From SHVO01 sp041905525 (lineage in GTDB: Bacteria > Pseudomonadota > Alphaproteobacteria > Rhodospirillales > Rhodospirillaceae): a stretch of 64,000 bases of DNA. The position numbers and the translations under genes were made by a program. The notes beneath the pieces are model-generated. The model was not told the origin of the DNA. It did not search any database and worked only from the letters and a program-made list of their open reading frames with translations. The DNA is taken from NCBI GenBank assembly GCA_041905525.1, contig JAYRKY010000007.1, forward strand, positions 1-64,000, read 5' to 3'. This document shows, piece by piece, positions 42,115 through 53,641 of this stretch; position 1 is the stretch's first letter, and each line of letters begins with the position of its first letter.

Positions 42115-43053
42115 TTAGGCTGTGACCATCGTCGGAACGGAGACTTCCGGCTGTTTTTCACCCTGCAGCGCCGTGTAGGCCGCCGCGATTTCCTGGGCTT
42201 TTGCCGAATACTTCTGACCCTGCTCGCCGGACTGGCCGTCGGCGTTTTCGCCCCCTTCGGCCTGCGGCACGCGGTCGTAATACTTCACTTCGCCGGTGCC
42301 TTCCTCGCTTACCGCGAAATCTTTCACCGGCGCGCGGTCGGCATATTTCACCGGAGGATTGGAGCCGTTGTTGGCCTGGCCGGCGACAACGACTTCCGCG
42401 CCCTGGCCGTAGTATTTCTTCGGCGCATCGGCGACGCCCGCAGGCGCGCCTTGCTCGGCGACTTCGGCAAAGAACTTCTTCGCGCCCGGATCCTGAACGA
42501 TGGACGCGGAGAACTTCTTCGGCACCCCGGTCTCGTCGTAGGTGGACAGCGAGGCTATGGCGGCACCGGTCTCGCGCGCAAGCGCGGGCGCCTGGTCTTC
42601 CGTCAGCTCGGGGCCCGCCGAAATCTGAGGTGCCGCGTGGGGCGCAGCGGCGAGGCCCGCGAAGGTGAAGACCTTCTGACGAACCAGCGCGGCCTTATCG
42701 GCTTCGAGCGTATCGACACGGCCGTCGCCATTAGCGTCGAAGCGCTGGAGTACGTCTTGCGTTCCCACGACTTCGGCGGCCGAGAGGCCGACATCGAATT
42801 GTTTGATCTCAACGCGCGGACGCGACGGGCCGCTACCAGCGCCGGCCGATGCATCCCGCGAGGGGAGCTCCGAGGCGAACGACTTGTCTTCCGACTTGTC
42901 GGCCGCGGCGAGGGCGCTCTGAAGAGCATTGGAGTCTGCGGTGGGAGCTTCCGGCTGAACAACTGTGGGCGCGGAAACACAGAAACCCTGTTGCCGCTGG
43001 GCTAACAGGTTGAGCTGCGGAGCTGCAGCGTAGGATGTGACCACTTCAGTCAT
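42115..43053 (-). CDS. cytosolic EF-hand protein of unknown function
   Basis: A 312-residue Ala/Pro/Glu-rich protein with GAAGGGG 6 bases before its ATG and no signal peptide or membrane helix. It has one canonical 12-residue EF-hand loop at about residues 106-117 (DANGDGRVDTLE) inside a helix-loop-helix (TQDVLQRF and EADKAALVRQKVF). The rest is low complexity with recurring short blocks (KKFSASI, KKFFAEV, KKYYGQG, VKYADR, VKYYDR). It is likely Ca2+-binding and partly disordered. No family was recognised. The gene is monocistronic, ended by the shared terminator. Confidence 0.75.
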   Translation of the reverse strand: MTEVVTSYAAAPQLNLLAQRQQGFCVSAPTVVQPEAPTADSNALQSALAAADKSEDKSFASELPSRDASAGAGSGPSRPRVEIKQFDVGLSAAEVVGTQDVLQRFDANGDGRVDTLEADKAALVRQKVFTFAGLAAAPHAAPQISAGPELTEDQAPALARETGAAIASLSTYDETGVPKKFSASIVQDPGAKKFFAEVAEQGAPAGVADAPKKYYGQGAEVVVAGQANNGSNPPVKYADRAPVKDFAVSEEGTGEVKYYDRVPQAEGGENADGQSGEQGQKYSAKAQEIAAAYTALQGEKQPEVSVPTMVTA

Positions 43054-43443
43054 TCATCGCCCCTTCTGGCCGATGAAAAGAATTCGACGCACTTCTGCGT
43101 AGTGTTAATTCTTAATGGAAACCGACCGGAAAAACAAGGGGAGTCTGTGAATAACTCAATCCGAGGTGAAGGCTAACATATTGATTTTAAATAACATCTT
43201 GATTCAGGGAATGTCGCAGGTCGAAACCAATTCCCGCCCGTCAAGGATTTTTTAGCTATCTCAGGGCAAGTTCATTCACTTTTTTGGATCGATTCGGCAT
43301 CCGAGTCGCCTCGCCCCAGATCACCTCCGGCGCGGTTTGCTTTGGTCCTGCGATTTCAGTAAGTACACACGTCATTTCATCAGCTGGACACCGCAGGGCA
43401 TGGGGCCCTGCAGGCCTAGAGGATGAAAGCCAAGGATTGATTC
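43054..43443. promoter_or_regulatory. divergent region and metH leader
   Basis: This 390-base gap contains the promoters of the EF-hand gene (left) and metH (right). The middle is AT-rich (43165-43205 and 43245-43290). The right end holds a structured leader (43345-43411) described separately. The metH ribosome site AAGGA is 7 bases before its ATG. No gene-like open frame is present. Confidence 0.5.
43345..43411 (+). promoter_or_regulatory. metH leader with two mutually exclusive hairpins
   Basis: GCAGGGC (43393-43399) can pair perfectly with GCCCTGC (43405-43411) over a 5-base loop. It can also pair, as part of CGCAGGGC (43392-43399), with GTCCTGCG (43345-43352), 8 bp with one G-U. The two folds cannot coexist, an arrangement found in attenuators and riboswitches. 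The position directly before a cobalamin-dependent methionine synthase makes a cobalamin or SAM/SAH response conceivable, but no known riboswitch consensus was recognised. Confidence 0.35.
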
Positions 43444-44507
43444 ATGCCCACCCGCGCTGACCGGTTGGAGGCGCTGAACGCAGCGCTGCATTCCCGAATC
43501 CTCGTGTTGGACGGCGCCATGGGCACCATGATCCAACGCCGCAAACTCGATGAGGCGGCCTACCGCGGAACCCGCTTCGCCGATTGGCCGCGAGAGATCA
43601 AAGGCAACAACGACATCCTCTCGCTGACACAGCCGGATCTCATTCGCGAGATTCACAGCGAGTATCTGGAGGCCGGTTCGGACATTATTGAGACGAACAC
43701 CTTCTCCTCGACACGGATCGCCCAGGCCGACTACGGCATGGAAGACCTCGCGTACGAGCTGAATGTGGAAGGCGCGAAACTCGCGCGTCAGGCGGCGGAT
43801 GCCGCGACGGCGAAAACCCCGGATCGCCCGCGTTTCGTCGCCGGGGCGTTGGGCCCCACCAACAAGACCGCTTCGATTTCACCGGATGTCAACGACCCGG
43901 GCTTCCGCGCCATCACCTTCGACGAACTGAAGGCCGCCTTCGGCGAGCAAGCGCGCGGGCTGCTGGACGGCGGGGCCGACCTTCTGCTGGTCGAGACCAT
44001 CATTGACACACTGAATGCAAAGGCGGCGCTGTTCGCAATCGATGAACTTTTCGAGGAGCGCGGCGAGCGCGTTCCGATCATGATCTCCGGCACGATCACC
44101 GATCAATCGGGGCGTTTGCTTTCGGGCCAAACAGCCGAGGCCTTCTGGAATTCCATCCGCCATGCGCAGCCGCTGACCATCGGCTTCAACTGCGCGCTGG
44201 GCGCCGACCTGCTGCGGCCCTATGTGGCGGAAGTCAGCCGCGTGGCGGATACTTATATCTGCGCCTATCCGAACGCCGGATTGCCGAACGCCTTCGGCGA
44301 GTATGACGAACAGCCGCACACGACGGCGGGACACCTGGGCTCGTGGGCCAAGGACGGCCTCGTGAATGTCGTGGGGGGATGCTGCGGCACCACCCCGGAC
44401 CATATCCGCGCCGTCGCGGGCGCGGTGAAGGGCGTGAAACCCCGCCGTGTGCCGCGCTGCGAACCCGCCATGCGCCTGGCCGGCCTCGAACCTTTCAAGA
44501 TCGCGTC

Positions 44508-44511
<4 letters not shown>
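43444..44511 (+). CDS. metH: methionine synthase, homocysteine-binding subunit (split MetH N-part)
   Basis: A 355-residue homocysteine S-methyltransferase domain. It starts with ILVLDGAMGTMIQ, has GALGPTNKTASISPDVNDPGFR, and binds the zinc that activates homocysteine through Cys in GFNCALGAD and the Cys pair in VVGGCCGTTPDHIRA. In most bacteria this is the first domain of one 1,200-residue protein. Here it is a separate gene whose stop overlaps the next gene's start as ATGA. This split is a known arrangement in alphaproteobacteria, so the two proteins should act together. Confidence 0.93.
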
Positions 44512-47222
<2,711 letters not shown>

Positions 47223-47234
47223 ACGGCGGCGGCC

Positions 47235-47885
47235 TTAGTGCCAGAAGAGGACGAGCGCGCCGCCGACGGTGACGCCCGCGCCGGCGATGGCGCTGAGCAT
47301 CAGGATGGTGAAGCGGCCCCACGGCCCCGCGATGGCCTTGGCGCGGAAGACATCGACCGCGAGCTTCATGAGAAAACCGGTCGCGGCGCCCAGTGCAACG
47401 CCGGCGGCGACAATCGGCCATCCGACGAAGCCGGTCCACAGGGCAAACATAGCAACCGCCAAACCCAGCAAGGCGCCGGCGACCAGGCCGAGCAGAACGT
47501 AGGGAAAATTCTTGCGGAAAATGGTCGCGGAGCGGATCAGGCGCCACTTGCGCAGCGCCGACGCAACGCCCTTCGCGCGTTCGTTTTGGTTGAGGGCGGC
47601 GGCGATATCGCCCTTCAGCGCGGTCGCGGCGGCGGCGCGGGATTCGAAGTGATCCAGGAACACCGACGCGATGACGGTGTAATGACTTTCGGGAGGCACC
47701 CGCAAAAGGCCGAGCAATGCGTCGGTGAGATCATCCTCGGCGATGAAGATATCGCGCGACGTCCCCTCACCGGCATCGCGCGCACGCGACACCCACCACC
47801 GCCCGGACGCGGGGTCTGAATCCTCCCAATCAAGTGTGTGGAGTTGCGAGACTGGAGACAACCGGTCGAGAGCCCTTGGTGACAC
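47235..47885 (-). CDS. small integral membrane protein of unknown function
   Basis: A 216-residue protein. GTG at 47885 is preferred because AAGAAGG lies 6 bases upstream; other GTG/TTG starts downstream are possible. The N-terminal half is hydrophilic (DIFIAEDDLTDALLGLLRVPPESHYTVIASVFLDHFESRAAA). The C-terminal half has three membrane helices near VLLGLVAGALLGLAVAMFALW, WPIVAAGVALGAATGFLM and ILMLSAIAGAGVTVGGALVLF. It lies 40 bases downstream of the histidine kinase on the same strand, so it may be co-expressed. No family recognised. Confidence 0.65.
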   Translation of the reverse strand: MSPRALDRLSPVSQLHTLDWEDSDPASGRWWVSRARDAGEGTSRDIFIAEDDLTDALLGLLRVPPESHYTVIASVFLDHFESRAAAATALKGDIAAALNQNERAKGVASALRKWRLIRSATIFRKNFPYVLLGLVAGALLGLAVAMFALWTGFVGWPIVAAGVALGAATGFLMKLAVDVFRAKAIAGPWGRFTILMLSAIAGAGVTVGGALVLFWH

Positions 47886-47925
47886 CCAAGGCCTTCTTAA
47901 TGGGAGGACCGCGCCAAAAAAAGGA

Positions 47926-49503
47926 TTACTTCCCTGTAGGCAACGTGAAGTGGATCGCTGTGCCGCGCCCAACCTCGGAGTCGACGGTGATTATGCCCCC
48001 GTGCCGGTCGACGATATCGCGGCACAGGTAAAGGCCCAAACCGGTGCCCTTTTCACCAAGAGTCCCCGCTTCCGGGGTTGTGCATTTGATTGCAAAAAGG
48101 TCGGCGCGCGCGCCGGGCGACATGCCGATCCCGTCGTCGCTGACGGTAACCGTGACATAACGGTCGGTCTCGCCGGGCGCGGCGGAAAGACGCACCGCGC
48201 CGCCGGTTTTGCAGAACTTGATCGCGTTCGAAACGAGATTGCGCAGCACGATGCAAATGAGATCGGCATCGCCCATCACCGTGGTGGACACGATATTGTT
48301 GGCGATGGAGATGCGCTTCTCCTCGGCCATGTGCGCCAGCGGCTCGACACTGCGCGCCGCCGCCGCGCCGAGATCCAACGGCGTGAATTTAATGCCGGCG
48401 TCGCGGATCTGGATCGAGGCCCAGGTCAACAAGTTGTCGAGCAGCGTCTGCACATCGCCGGCGGAATCGCGGACAATGCGGGCATATTCGGCGATGCGGT
48501 CGCGCGGCAATTCGTTCGCGCTTTCGGCCAGCAAATCGGCAAAGCCCATGACGCTGTTAAAAGGGCTGCGCAGATCGTGGGCGATGATGGAGAACAGCTT
48601 GTCCTTCTGCCGGTTCGATTCCTGAAGCTCGGCTTCCGCGCGCGCGAGTTCTTTCTCCCGGCGCTTGGTTTCGCTGATGTCCTGGACGGTGGCGATAAAG
48701 CGCCGCAGCTTGCCGTGCTCGTCGACCATCGGCTGGCCGATCTCACGGATATCTTTGACACCGCCGCCGGCGCTCTCGATCTGATATTCGATTTCATAGG
48801 CGCGCGGCGCCGCCAGCGCCTCGGCGACCGTCGCGGCATAGCGCGTGCGATCCGCGGGAATCGCGGTCGCCGCAAGTTGCTGCGGATGCGCAAATCGGGT
48901 CATGGCTTCGGGCGGCATGCCGTGGATGCGCGCGAGTTCCTCGGAACAGAAGGTGAGACGATCCTCGTCCTGTGCCCAGATCCAGTGCCCGAGGTGGGCA
49001 AGGTGCGCCGCGAGGCTGAGCATTTCCTTTTGATCGTGAATGGCGCGGATGGCGGCGAATGCATCGGTGACGTCGGCGATGACGCCGAAGAGACCCGTGG
49101 CCGCGCCGGTCGAGTCATATTCGGGCTGGCCCTTGCAGATGATGGTGCGCACGCCGTCGCGGCGCAGGATCCGGCAGTCGAACTCAAAGGCCGTGCGATT
49201 TTGGATGGCGTCGTCGAACGTCGCGACGACATGCGCGCGGTCGTCCGCATGAATGAACTCGACGGCCGCGGCGAAGGTCAGGGTGAGCGACGCAGGATCG
49301 ACGCCGTGAATCTCGTAGACCTGCTCCGACCATGTGACCTTGTCGGTGCGCAGGTTCCAATGCCAATGGCCCATGTGCCCGACGCTCTCGGCGAGCATGA
49401 GCAGCCGGGATTCATCCGCGGCCGTGCCTTCACTCGGCCGCGGCCAGTGCGAGAGCGCAGCCGAGGCGGAAGATCGCGCGGGACGGGTCTGCAAAGTCGC
49501 CAT
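47926..49503 (-). CDS. PAS-domain sensor histidine kinase
   Basis: A 525-residue cytoplasmic kinase with no membrane helix. Two PAS domains of the PAS_3 type occupy about residues 40-150 and 165-280, each ending in a typical C-cap (FGVIADVTD, FIATVQDISETKRREKEL). The H-box is FSIIAHDLRSPFNSVMGFADLL, the N-box LRNLVSNAIKF, the G1 box VSDDGIGMS and the G2 box GEKGTGLGLYLC, so the kinase appears active. No response regulator is adjacent, so it is an orphan with an unknown signal. An AT-rich stretch precedes the start. Confidence 0.93.
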   Translation of the reverse strand: MATLQTRPARSSASAALSHWPRPSEGTAADESRLLMLAESVGHMGHWHWNLRTDKVTWSEQVYEIHGVDPASLTLTFAAAVEFIHADDRAHVVATFDDAIQNRTAFEFDCRILRRDGVRTIICKGQPEYDSTGAATGLFGVIADVTDAFAAIRAIHDQKEMLSLAAHLAHLGHWIWAQDEDRLTFCSEELARIHGMPPEAMTRFAHPQQLAATAIPADRTRYAATVAEALAAPRAYEIEYQIESAGGGVKDIREIGQPMVDEHGKLRRFIATVQDISETKRREKELARAEAELQESNRQKDKLFSIIAHDLRSPFNSVMGFADLLAESANELPRDRIAEYARIVRDSAGDVQTLLDNLLTWASIQIRDAGIKFTPLDLGAAAARSVEPLAHMAEEKRISIANNIVSTTVMGDADLICIVLRNLVSNAIKFCKTGGAVRLSAAPGETDRYVTVTVSDDGIGMSPGARADLFAIKCTTPEAGTLGEKGTGLGLYLCRDIVDRHGGIITVDSEVGRGTAIHFTLPTGK

Positions 49504-49827
49504 TCACGGGGGTCATATTGGTTTTTAGTCAAAATCAATTATAGGCGCTTGGGCGGGCGGAATAAAGGCGTATCGCAGCGGGTCCCGGGCTCACAATCCG
49601 GCGAGCCGCAGCCGTCACAGGGGCCGTTTTAGGCCCCCACATGGGCTTTGACGACCTTGCCCGAGGTTCAAAGCGCCAAACCCGGCCGGGTTCCCAGCGC
49701 GGGCCGGTGCGAGGAAAAAAAACAGTGCAAATTAGGAGCTTACGCGCACTTGCGCGGGCGGAAAGCTCCTGTTAAAACCCCGCCTCCTTTGACGGACGGG
49801 GCGCGATCCCACCGTCATCGCCCATGC
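49504..49827. other. non-coding region upstream of tRNA-Asp with RNA-like hairpins
   Basis: This 324-base gap carries the promoter of the kinase on its left and of tRNA-Asp on its right. It contains GGGGCC (49620-49625) pairing with GGCCCC (49632-49637) over a 6-base loop. It also holds a branched hairpin: outer stem AGGAGCTT (49734-49741) with AAGCTCCT (49763-49770), and inner stem CGCGC (49743-49747) with GCGCG (49752-49756). No open frame is convincing. An unannotated small RNA is possible. Confidence 0.35.
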
Positions 49828-49904
49828 GGGGGCGTAGTTCAGTTGGTTAGAACGTCGGCCTGTCACGCCGAAGGTCGCGGGTTCGAGTCCCGTCGCTCCC
49901 GCCA
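49828..49904 (+). tRNA. tRNA-Asp (anticodon GTC)
   Basis: A complete 77-base cloverleaf. Acceptor GGGGGCG pairs with CGCTCCC (one G-U). D arm is GTTC/GAAC. Anticodon stem TCGGC/GCCGA encloses loop CTGTCAC with anticodon GTC at 49862-49864. T arm is GCGGG/CCCGT with TTCGAGT. The discriminator is G73, as needed for aspartate identity, and the 3' CCA is encoded. Confidence 0.97.
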
Positions 49905-49961
49905 CTCTGCTTCGCGCAAAAACGCGTATTGCAGACTGGCGGCCTCCCCCCAATCACTTCT

Positions 49962-50747
49962 TTAGAAAAGTATCGACCACAGGCTCGCACGCGCGGGATC
50001 GACGGCGGTGGTGGTTTTGCCGCTCGTGGGTTTGGCGTCCACCACGCCCGCAACCAGCCGCGCGAGGTCGGTCGCGGCGATCCAGCTGAATTGCGCTCCC
50101 GTGTCCTGAAGGACGGCGGTGGGATTGGATGTCTCGTCGGCGAGGATCCATCCAGAACGCACGATGGTGTAATCGAGACCCGAATTTTTGAGATGAGTTT
50201 CCGCCGTTCCGGCTGCGGCGATCTTCTCGCCGCGCAGGAAGCGGACGTACCACGGCAGCAACGCCGCGCTGTCTCCGGCGCCGGTCGCGCTGACCAGCAC
50301 CAGACGCGGGAGGTTCGCGGCCTTGGTGGCATCGATGATATTGCGCGTGCCTTCGGCGCCGAAGGCCGGGCGGTCGCCGGTGACATCGAGCGCGGTGACC
50401 ACGGCGCGTACCGGCGCGGAGGTGAACATTGTCTTGAGCTGTTCGGCCGACATCGGGTCCGCCGACATTGTCTCGACCTTCAGGTCCGCGAAGGGCGCCT
50501 TGTCGGCTCCCTCCGGGAGAATCGCGACAACCTGCCGGTGCGCGGCGACGAGCGCCTTGACGGTCTCCCGCCCGAGCGTCTGATCGGCGCCGAACACAAC
50601 GATGGCCCCGGCCCGCGGCAGTTCCTCCGCCATGACCGACACGCGCGGCGCGGCCACGGGCGGCGGCGGCTCGGTCGACTCCTGCGCACGCGCAGCCAAT
50701 CCGACACCAAGTATGAGACAAAGACCGAGAGCGTATCTACGGAGCAT
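49962..50747 (-). CDS. NAD(P)-binding (atypical SDR/NmrA-like) protein with export signal
   Basis: A 261-residue protein. The N-terminus looks like a signal peptide (MLRRYALGLCLILGVGLAARA|QE) followed by a Pro-rich linker. The rest has the atypical-SDR pattern: nucleotide motif AIVVFGADQTLGRETVKAL (a variant of GxxGxxG), GTRNIIDATKAANLPRLVLVSATGAGD, and YTIVRSGWILAD, as in NmrA/YwnB-like proteins. Such folds bind cytoplasmic NAD(P), so an export signal is unusual. The hydrophobic start may instead act as a membrane anchor. It is convergent with the tRNA. Confidence 0.78.
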   Translation of the reverse strand: MLRRYALGLCLILGVGLAARAQESTEPPPPVAAPRVSVMAEELPRAGAIVVFGADQTLGRETVKALVAAHRQVVAILPEGADKAPFADLKVETMSADPMSAEQLKTMFTSAPVRAVVTALDVTGDRPAFGAEGTRNIIDATKAANLPRLVLVSATGAGDSAALLPWYVRFLRGEKIAAAGTAETHLKNSGLDYTIVRSGWILADETSNPTAVLQDTGAQFSWIAATDLARLVAGVVDAKPTSGKTTTAVDPARASLWSILF

Positions 50748-50797
50748 GCGTCACCTGTAAGTGCGCCGCAGTCTCTTCGGTTTGAGGAGGCTTGTCA

Positions 50798-51871
50798 CTA
50801 GCCTCGGACTGAGCTTGCCGGAAATACACGTACGGCGCGCGCGGTGATTGCAACCGGCGCACCGACCTTCAGACCGAGATCGAGAAATGTCTGGCGAATG
50901 ACCTGGACCTCGATCAGCCCGGGCAGGCCGGGCACCTCAAGTTCGAGACGCGCCGTGGGTCCGGCGGCGCCGATATGACGCACGACGGCCGATTGCGCGC
51001 CGCCCGGCGCGAGATCTATGTCGTGGGGCCGCACGTAGGCGATGCCGGCAACTTCCCCGCGCGGAATAGGCGTTCCATCCACCGTCTCCGCACCGATGCT
51101 GACGCCCCACAAATTCACGGCACCATCGGAAATCGTACACGAAATCCGGTTCACATTGCCCAGGAACTCGTAGACGAAGGGCGTGGCCGGGGTGTCGTAG
51201 ACCTCCTGCGGCGTGCCGATCTGTTCGATCCGCCCCTGGTTCATCACCACGACGCGGTCGGCCAATTCCAGCGCCTCTTCCTGGTCGTGGGTGACGAAGA
51301 TGCTGGTGAGCCCCATTTCGTCGTGAAGGCGGCGAAGCCAGCGGCGCAGTTCCTTACGGACTTTGGCGTCGAGCGCTCCGAACGGCTCGTCCAGGAGCAG
51401 AACGAGCGGTTCGATGGCGAGCGCGCGCGCGAGGGCCACGCGCTGGCGTTGACCGCCGGACAGCTGCGACGGGTAGCGCGCGGCGAGCGTCTCAAGCTGA
51501 ACCAGCGACAGCAAGGACATGACGCGCGCTTTGATGTCGGTATTCGACATGCGCCGGTCCGCCGGCGCCACGCGCAAGCCGAAGGCGACATTCTCGAACA
51601 CTGACATGTGCCGGAACAACGCATAGTGCTGGAATACGAAACCGACCCGGCGTTCGCCGACACGTTTTTCGGACGCATTCGCGCCGTCAAACAGGATCCG
51701 CCCCTCGTCCGCATGTTCGAGCCCGGCAATGACCCGTAAGAGCGTCGTCTTTCCGGACCCCGATGGCCCCAGCAGGGCGACCAACTCGCCAGGACGCACT
51801 TCCAGGGTGAGATCGTTCACCGCCGTGAAGGTCTCGAAGCGCTTAGTTACGTTTTGGACGTCGATACGCAT
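50798..51871 (-). CDS. cysA: sulfate/thiosulfate ABC importer, ATP-binding protein
   Basis: A 357-residue ATPase with Walker A GPSGSGKT, signature QLSGGQRQR and Walker B VLLLDEPFGALDAKVR. The short segment VFENVAFGLRVAP and the C-terminal TOBE-like domain (RGEVAGIAYVRPHDIDLAPG) are typical of CysA. It is last in the operon after sbp, cysT and cysW, separated from cysW by 6 bases. It powers sulfate or thiosulfate import for cysteine synthesis. Confidence 0.95.
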   Translation of the reverse strand: MRIDVQNVTKRFETFTAVNDLTLEVRPGELVALLGPSGSGKTTLLRVIAGLEHADEGRILFDGANASEKRVGERRVGFVFQHYALFRHMSVFENVAFGLRVAPADRRMSNTDIKARVMSLLSLVQLETLAARYPSQLSGGQRQRVALARALAIEPLVLLLDEPFGALDAKVRKELRRWLRRLHDEMGLTSIFVTHDQEEALELADRVVVMNQGRIEQIGTPQEVYDTPATPFVYEFLGNVNRISCTISDGAVNLWGVSIGAETVDGTPIPRGEVAGIAYVRPHDIDLAPGGAQSAVVRHIGAAGPTARLELEVPGLPGLIEVQVIRQTFLDLGLKVGAPVAITARAVRVFPASSVRG

Positions 51872-51877
51872 GATGGC

Positions 51878-52729
51878 CTAACGGTGAGCCGAGGCGAGTT
51901 CGTGGCCGTAGCGCCACTCAAGCAATCCCTTGGCGGCGAGAGTCACGAGCGCGAGAAGCGCGAGCAAGGAGGCCACGGCGAACGCGGCGGGAAGATTGTA
52001 CTCGTTATAAAGAATTTCGACATGAAGAGGCATCGTATTCGTGAAGCCGCGGATATGTCCCGAAACGACCGAGACCGCGCCAAATTCGCCCATCGCGCGG
52101 GCGTTGCACAGCAACACGCCGTAGAGGAGCCCCCATTTAATGTTGGGCAGCGTCACCCGCCAAAACGTCTGCCACCCGCTAGCGCCGAGGGACCGCGCCG
52201 CCTCCTCTTCCTCGGTACCTTGCTCCTGCATGAGCGGAATCAGCTCGCGCGCGACAAACGGAAAGGTCACGAAGATTGTCGCGAGCACGATGCCCGGGAC
52301 GGCATAGACGATCTGGATATCGTGCTCGTCGAGCCAGGGACCGATGAGGCCGTGTCCGCCAAACATGAGCACATAGATAAGACCCGAAATAACGGGCGAC
52401 ACCGAGAACGGCAAATCGATCAGCGTAATGAGAAGGCTCTTGCCGACGAAATCGAACTTCGCGATGGCCCATGAGGCGGCGATGCCAAAGATCACATTCG
52501 CGGGGACCGCGATCGCGGCCACGGTCAGGGTGAGTTTGATCGCGGCCTGGGCATCCGCTTCGGTGACCGCTTCGAGATAGTGCGTGAAGCCGCGGTCGAA
52601 CGCCTCGGTGAAGACCACCACGACCGGCAGCACAAGGAAGAACAGAATGTAAATCAGCGACAATGACACCAACCCCACGCGGGTCGCCTTGCTTTCGCTG
52701 ATCGGAGACGTGAAAGACCGTGCGGCCAT
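51878..52729 (-). CDS. cysW: sulfate ABC importer permease CysW
   Basis: A 283-residue permease whose ATG at 52729 lies 2 bases after the cysT stop. Six membrane helices and the EAA-type coupling loop EEEEAARSLGASGWQTFWRVTLPN are visible. RAMGEFGAVSVVSGHIRG and TNTMPLHVEILYNEYN are characteristic of CysW. It forms the channel with CysT at the inner membrane. Confidence 0.94.
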   Translation of the reverse strand: MAARSFTSPISESKATRVGLVSLSLIYILFFLVLPVVVVFTEAFDRGFTHYLEAVTEADAQAAIKLTLTVAAIAVPANVIFGIAASWAIAKFDFVGKSLLITLIDLPFSVSPVISGLIYVLMFGGHGLIGPWLDEHDIQIVYAVPGIVLATIFVTFPFVARELIPLMQEQGTEEEEAARSLGASGWQTFWRVTLPNIKWGLLYGVLLCNARAMGEFGAVSVVSGHIRGFTNTMPLHVEILYNEYNLPAAFAVASLLALLALVTLAAKGLLEWRYGHELASAHR

Positions 52730-52731
52730 GT

Positions 52732-53586
52732 TCAGAAGGCTCCGATCCGGGCGCGGCTCCAGCGCTGGAGCAAATTGATGACCAGGAGCAGCACGAAAGC
52801 GGCCGTCAGCATCGCCACGCCAATGGCGGCGGCGCCGGCATAATCGAATTGTTCCAGCTTTATGATGATCAGGAGCGGGACGATCTCGGATTTCATCGGC
52901 AGATTGCCGGCGATGAAAATCACCGACCCATACTCCCCGAGCGCGCGGGCGAAGGCGAGCGCAAAGCCGGTCAGCGCCGCAGGGAGGATCGCCGGTAGAA
53001 TGATGTGGCGGAAAGTTTGGTACCGGCTGGCGCCCAGGCAGGCGGCGGCTTCCTCCACCTCCTTGTCGAGGTCTTGGAGCACCGGCTGCACCGTCCGCAC
53101 CACAAACGGCAATCCGATAAAGACCAGGGCGATCACGACCCCGAGCGGCGTGAACGCGATCTTGATGTCGGCGCGCGCCAGGATCTGCCCAACCCATCCG
53201 TTTTCGGCGAACAACGCCGTCAGGGCAATGCCCGCCACGGCGGTCGGAAGCGCAAACGGCAGATCCACCAGACCTTCGATCAACCGCTTGAGCGGGAATT
53301 GGTAGCGGACCAGCACCCACGCCGTGAGAACGCCGAAAAAAATGTTCACCGCCGCCGCAATGAACGACGCGCCGAAACTCAAGCGATACGCCGCCACCGC
53401 GCGCGGATCGGTCACGACCTCGACGAATTCCTGCCAGCTGAGTCCCGCCGCCCGCAGGATCATCGCCCCGAGCGGGATCAAGACAATGAAACCGAGGTAC
53501 AGCAGTGTGAAACCCATGCTCAAGCCGAAGCCCGGCAGGACACTGGGTTTGCGCCAAAACGGTGTGCGCGCGGCGATCGCCGTCAC
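52732..53586 (-). CDS. cysT: sulfate ABC importer permease CysT
   Basis: A 284-residue permease. The start FWRKPSVLPGFGLSMGFTLLYLGFIVLIPL, the coupling loop VEEAAACLGASRYQTFRHIILPA and RALGEYGSVIFIAGNLPMKSEI are diagnostic of CysT (CysU). It is second in the operon, 55 bases after the sulfate-binding protein gene and directly before cysW. Confidence 0.94.
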   Translation of the reverse strand: MTAIAARTPFWRKPSVLPGFGLSMGFTLLYLGFIVLIPLGAMILRAAGLSWQEFVEVVTDPRAVAAYRLSFGASFIAAAVNIFFGVLTAWVLVRYQFPLKRLIEGLVDLPFALPTAVAGIALTALFAENGWVGQILARADIKIAFTPLGVVIALVFIGLPFVVRTVQPVLQDLDKEVEEAAACLGASRYQTFRHIILPAILPAALTGFALAFARALGEYGSVIFIAGNLPMKSEIVPLLIIIKLEQFDYAGAAAIGVAMLTAAFVLLLVINLLQRWSRARIGAF

Positions 53587-53641
53587 AAAATCCCCATCAG
53601 CTGAAGTTTTCTTTTGAGGCTAGGGGCAAGAAGATCAGTTC

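Noticed and set aside
42451..43005. A plus-strand frame opposite the EF-hand gene
   Set aside because: The EF-hand loop and ribosome site on the minus strand identify the real gene; the plus frame has no supporting start or domain.
47725..49632. A 635-codon plus-strand frame opposite the PAS kinase
   Set aside because: The kinase on the minus strand has complete H, N and G boxes; the plus-strand product has no domain pattern.
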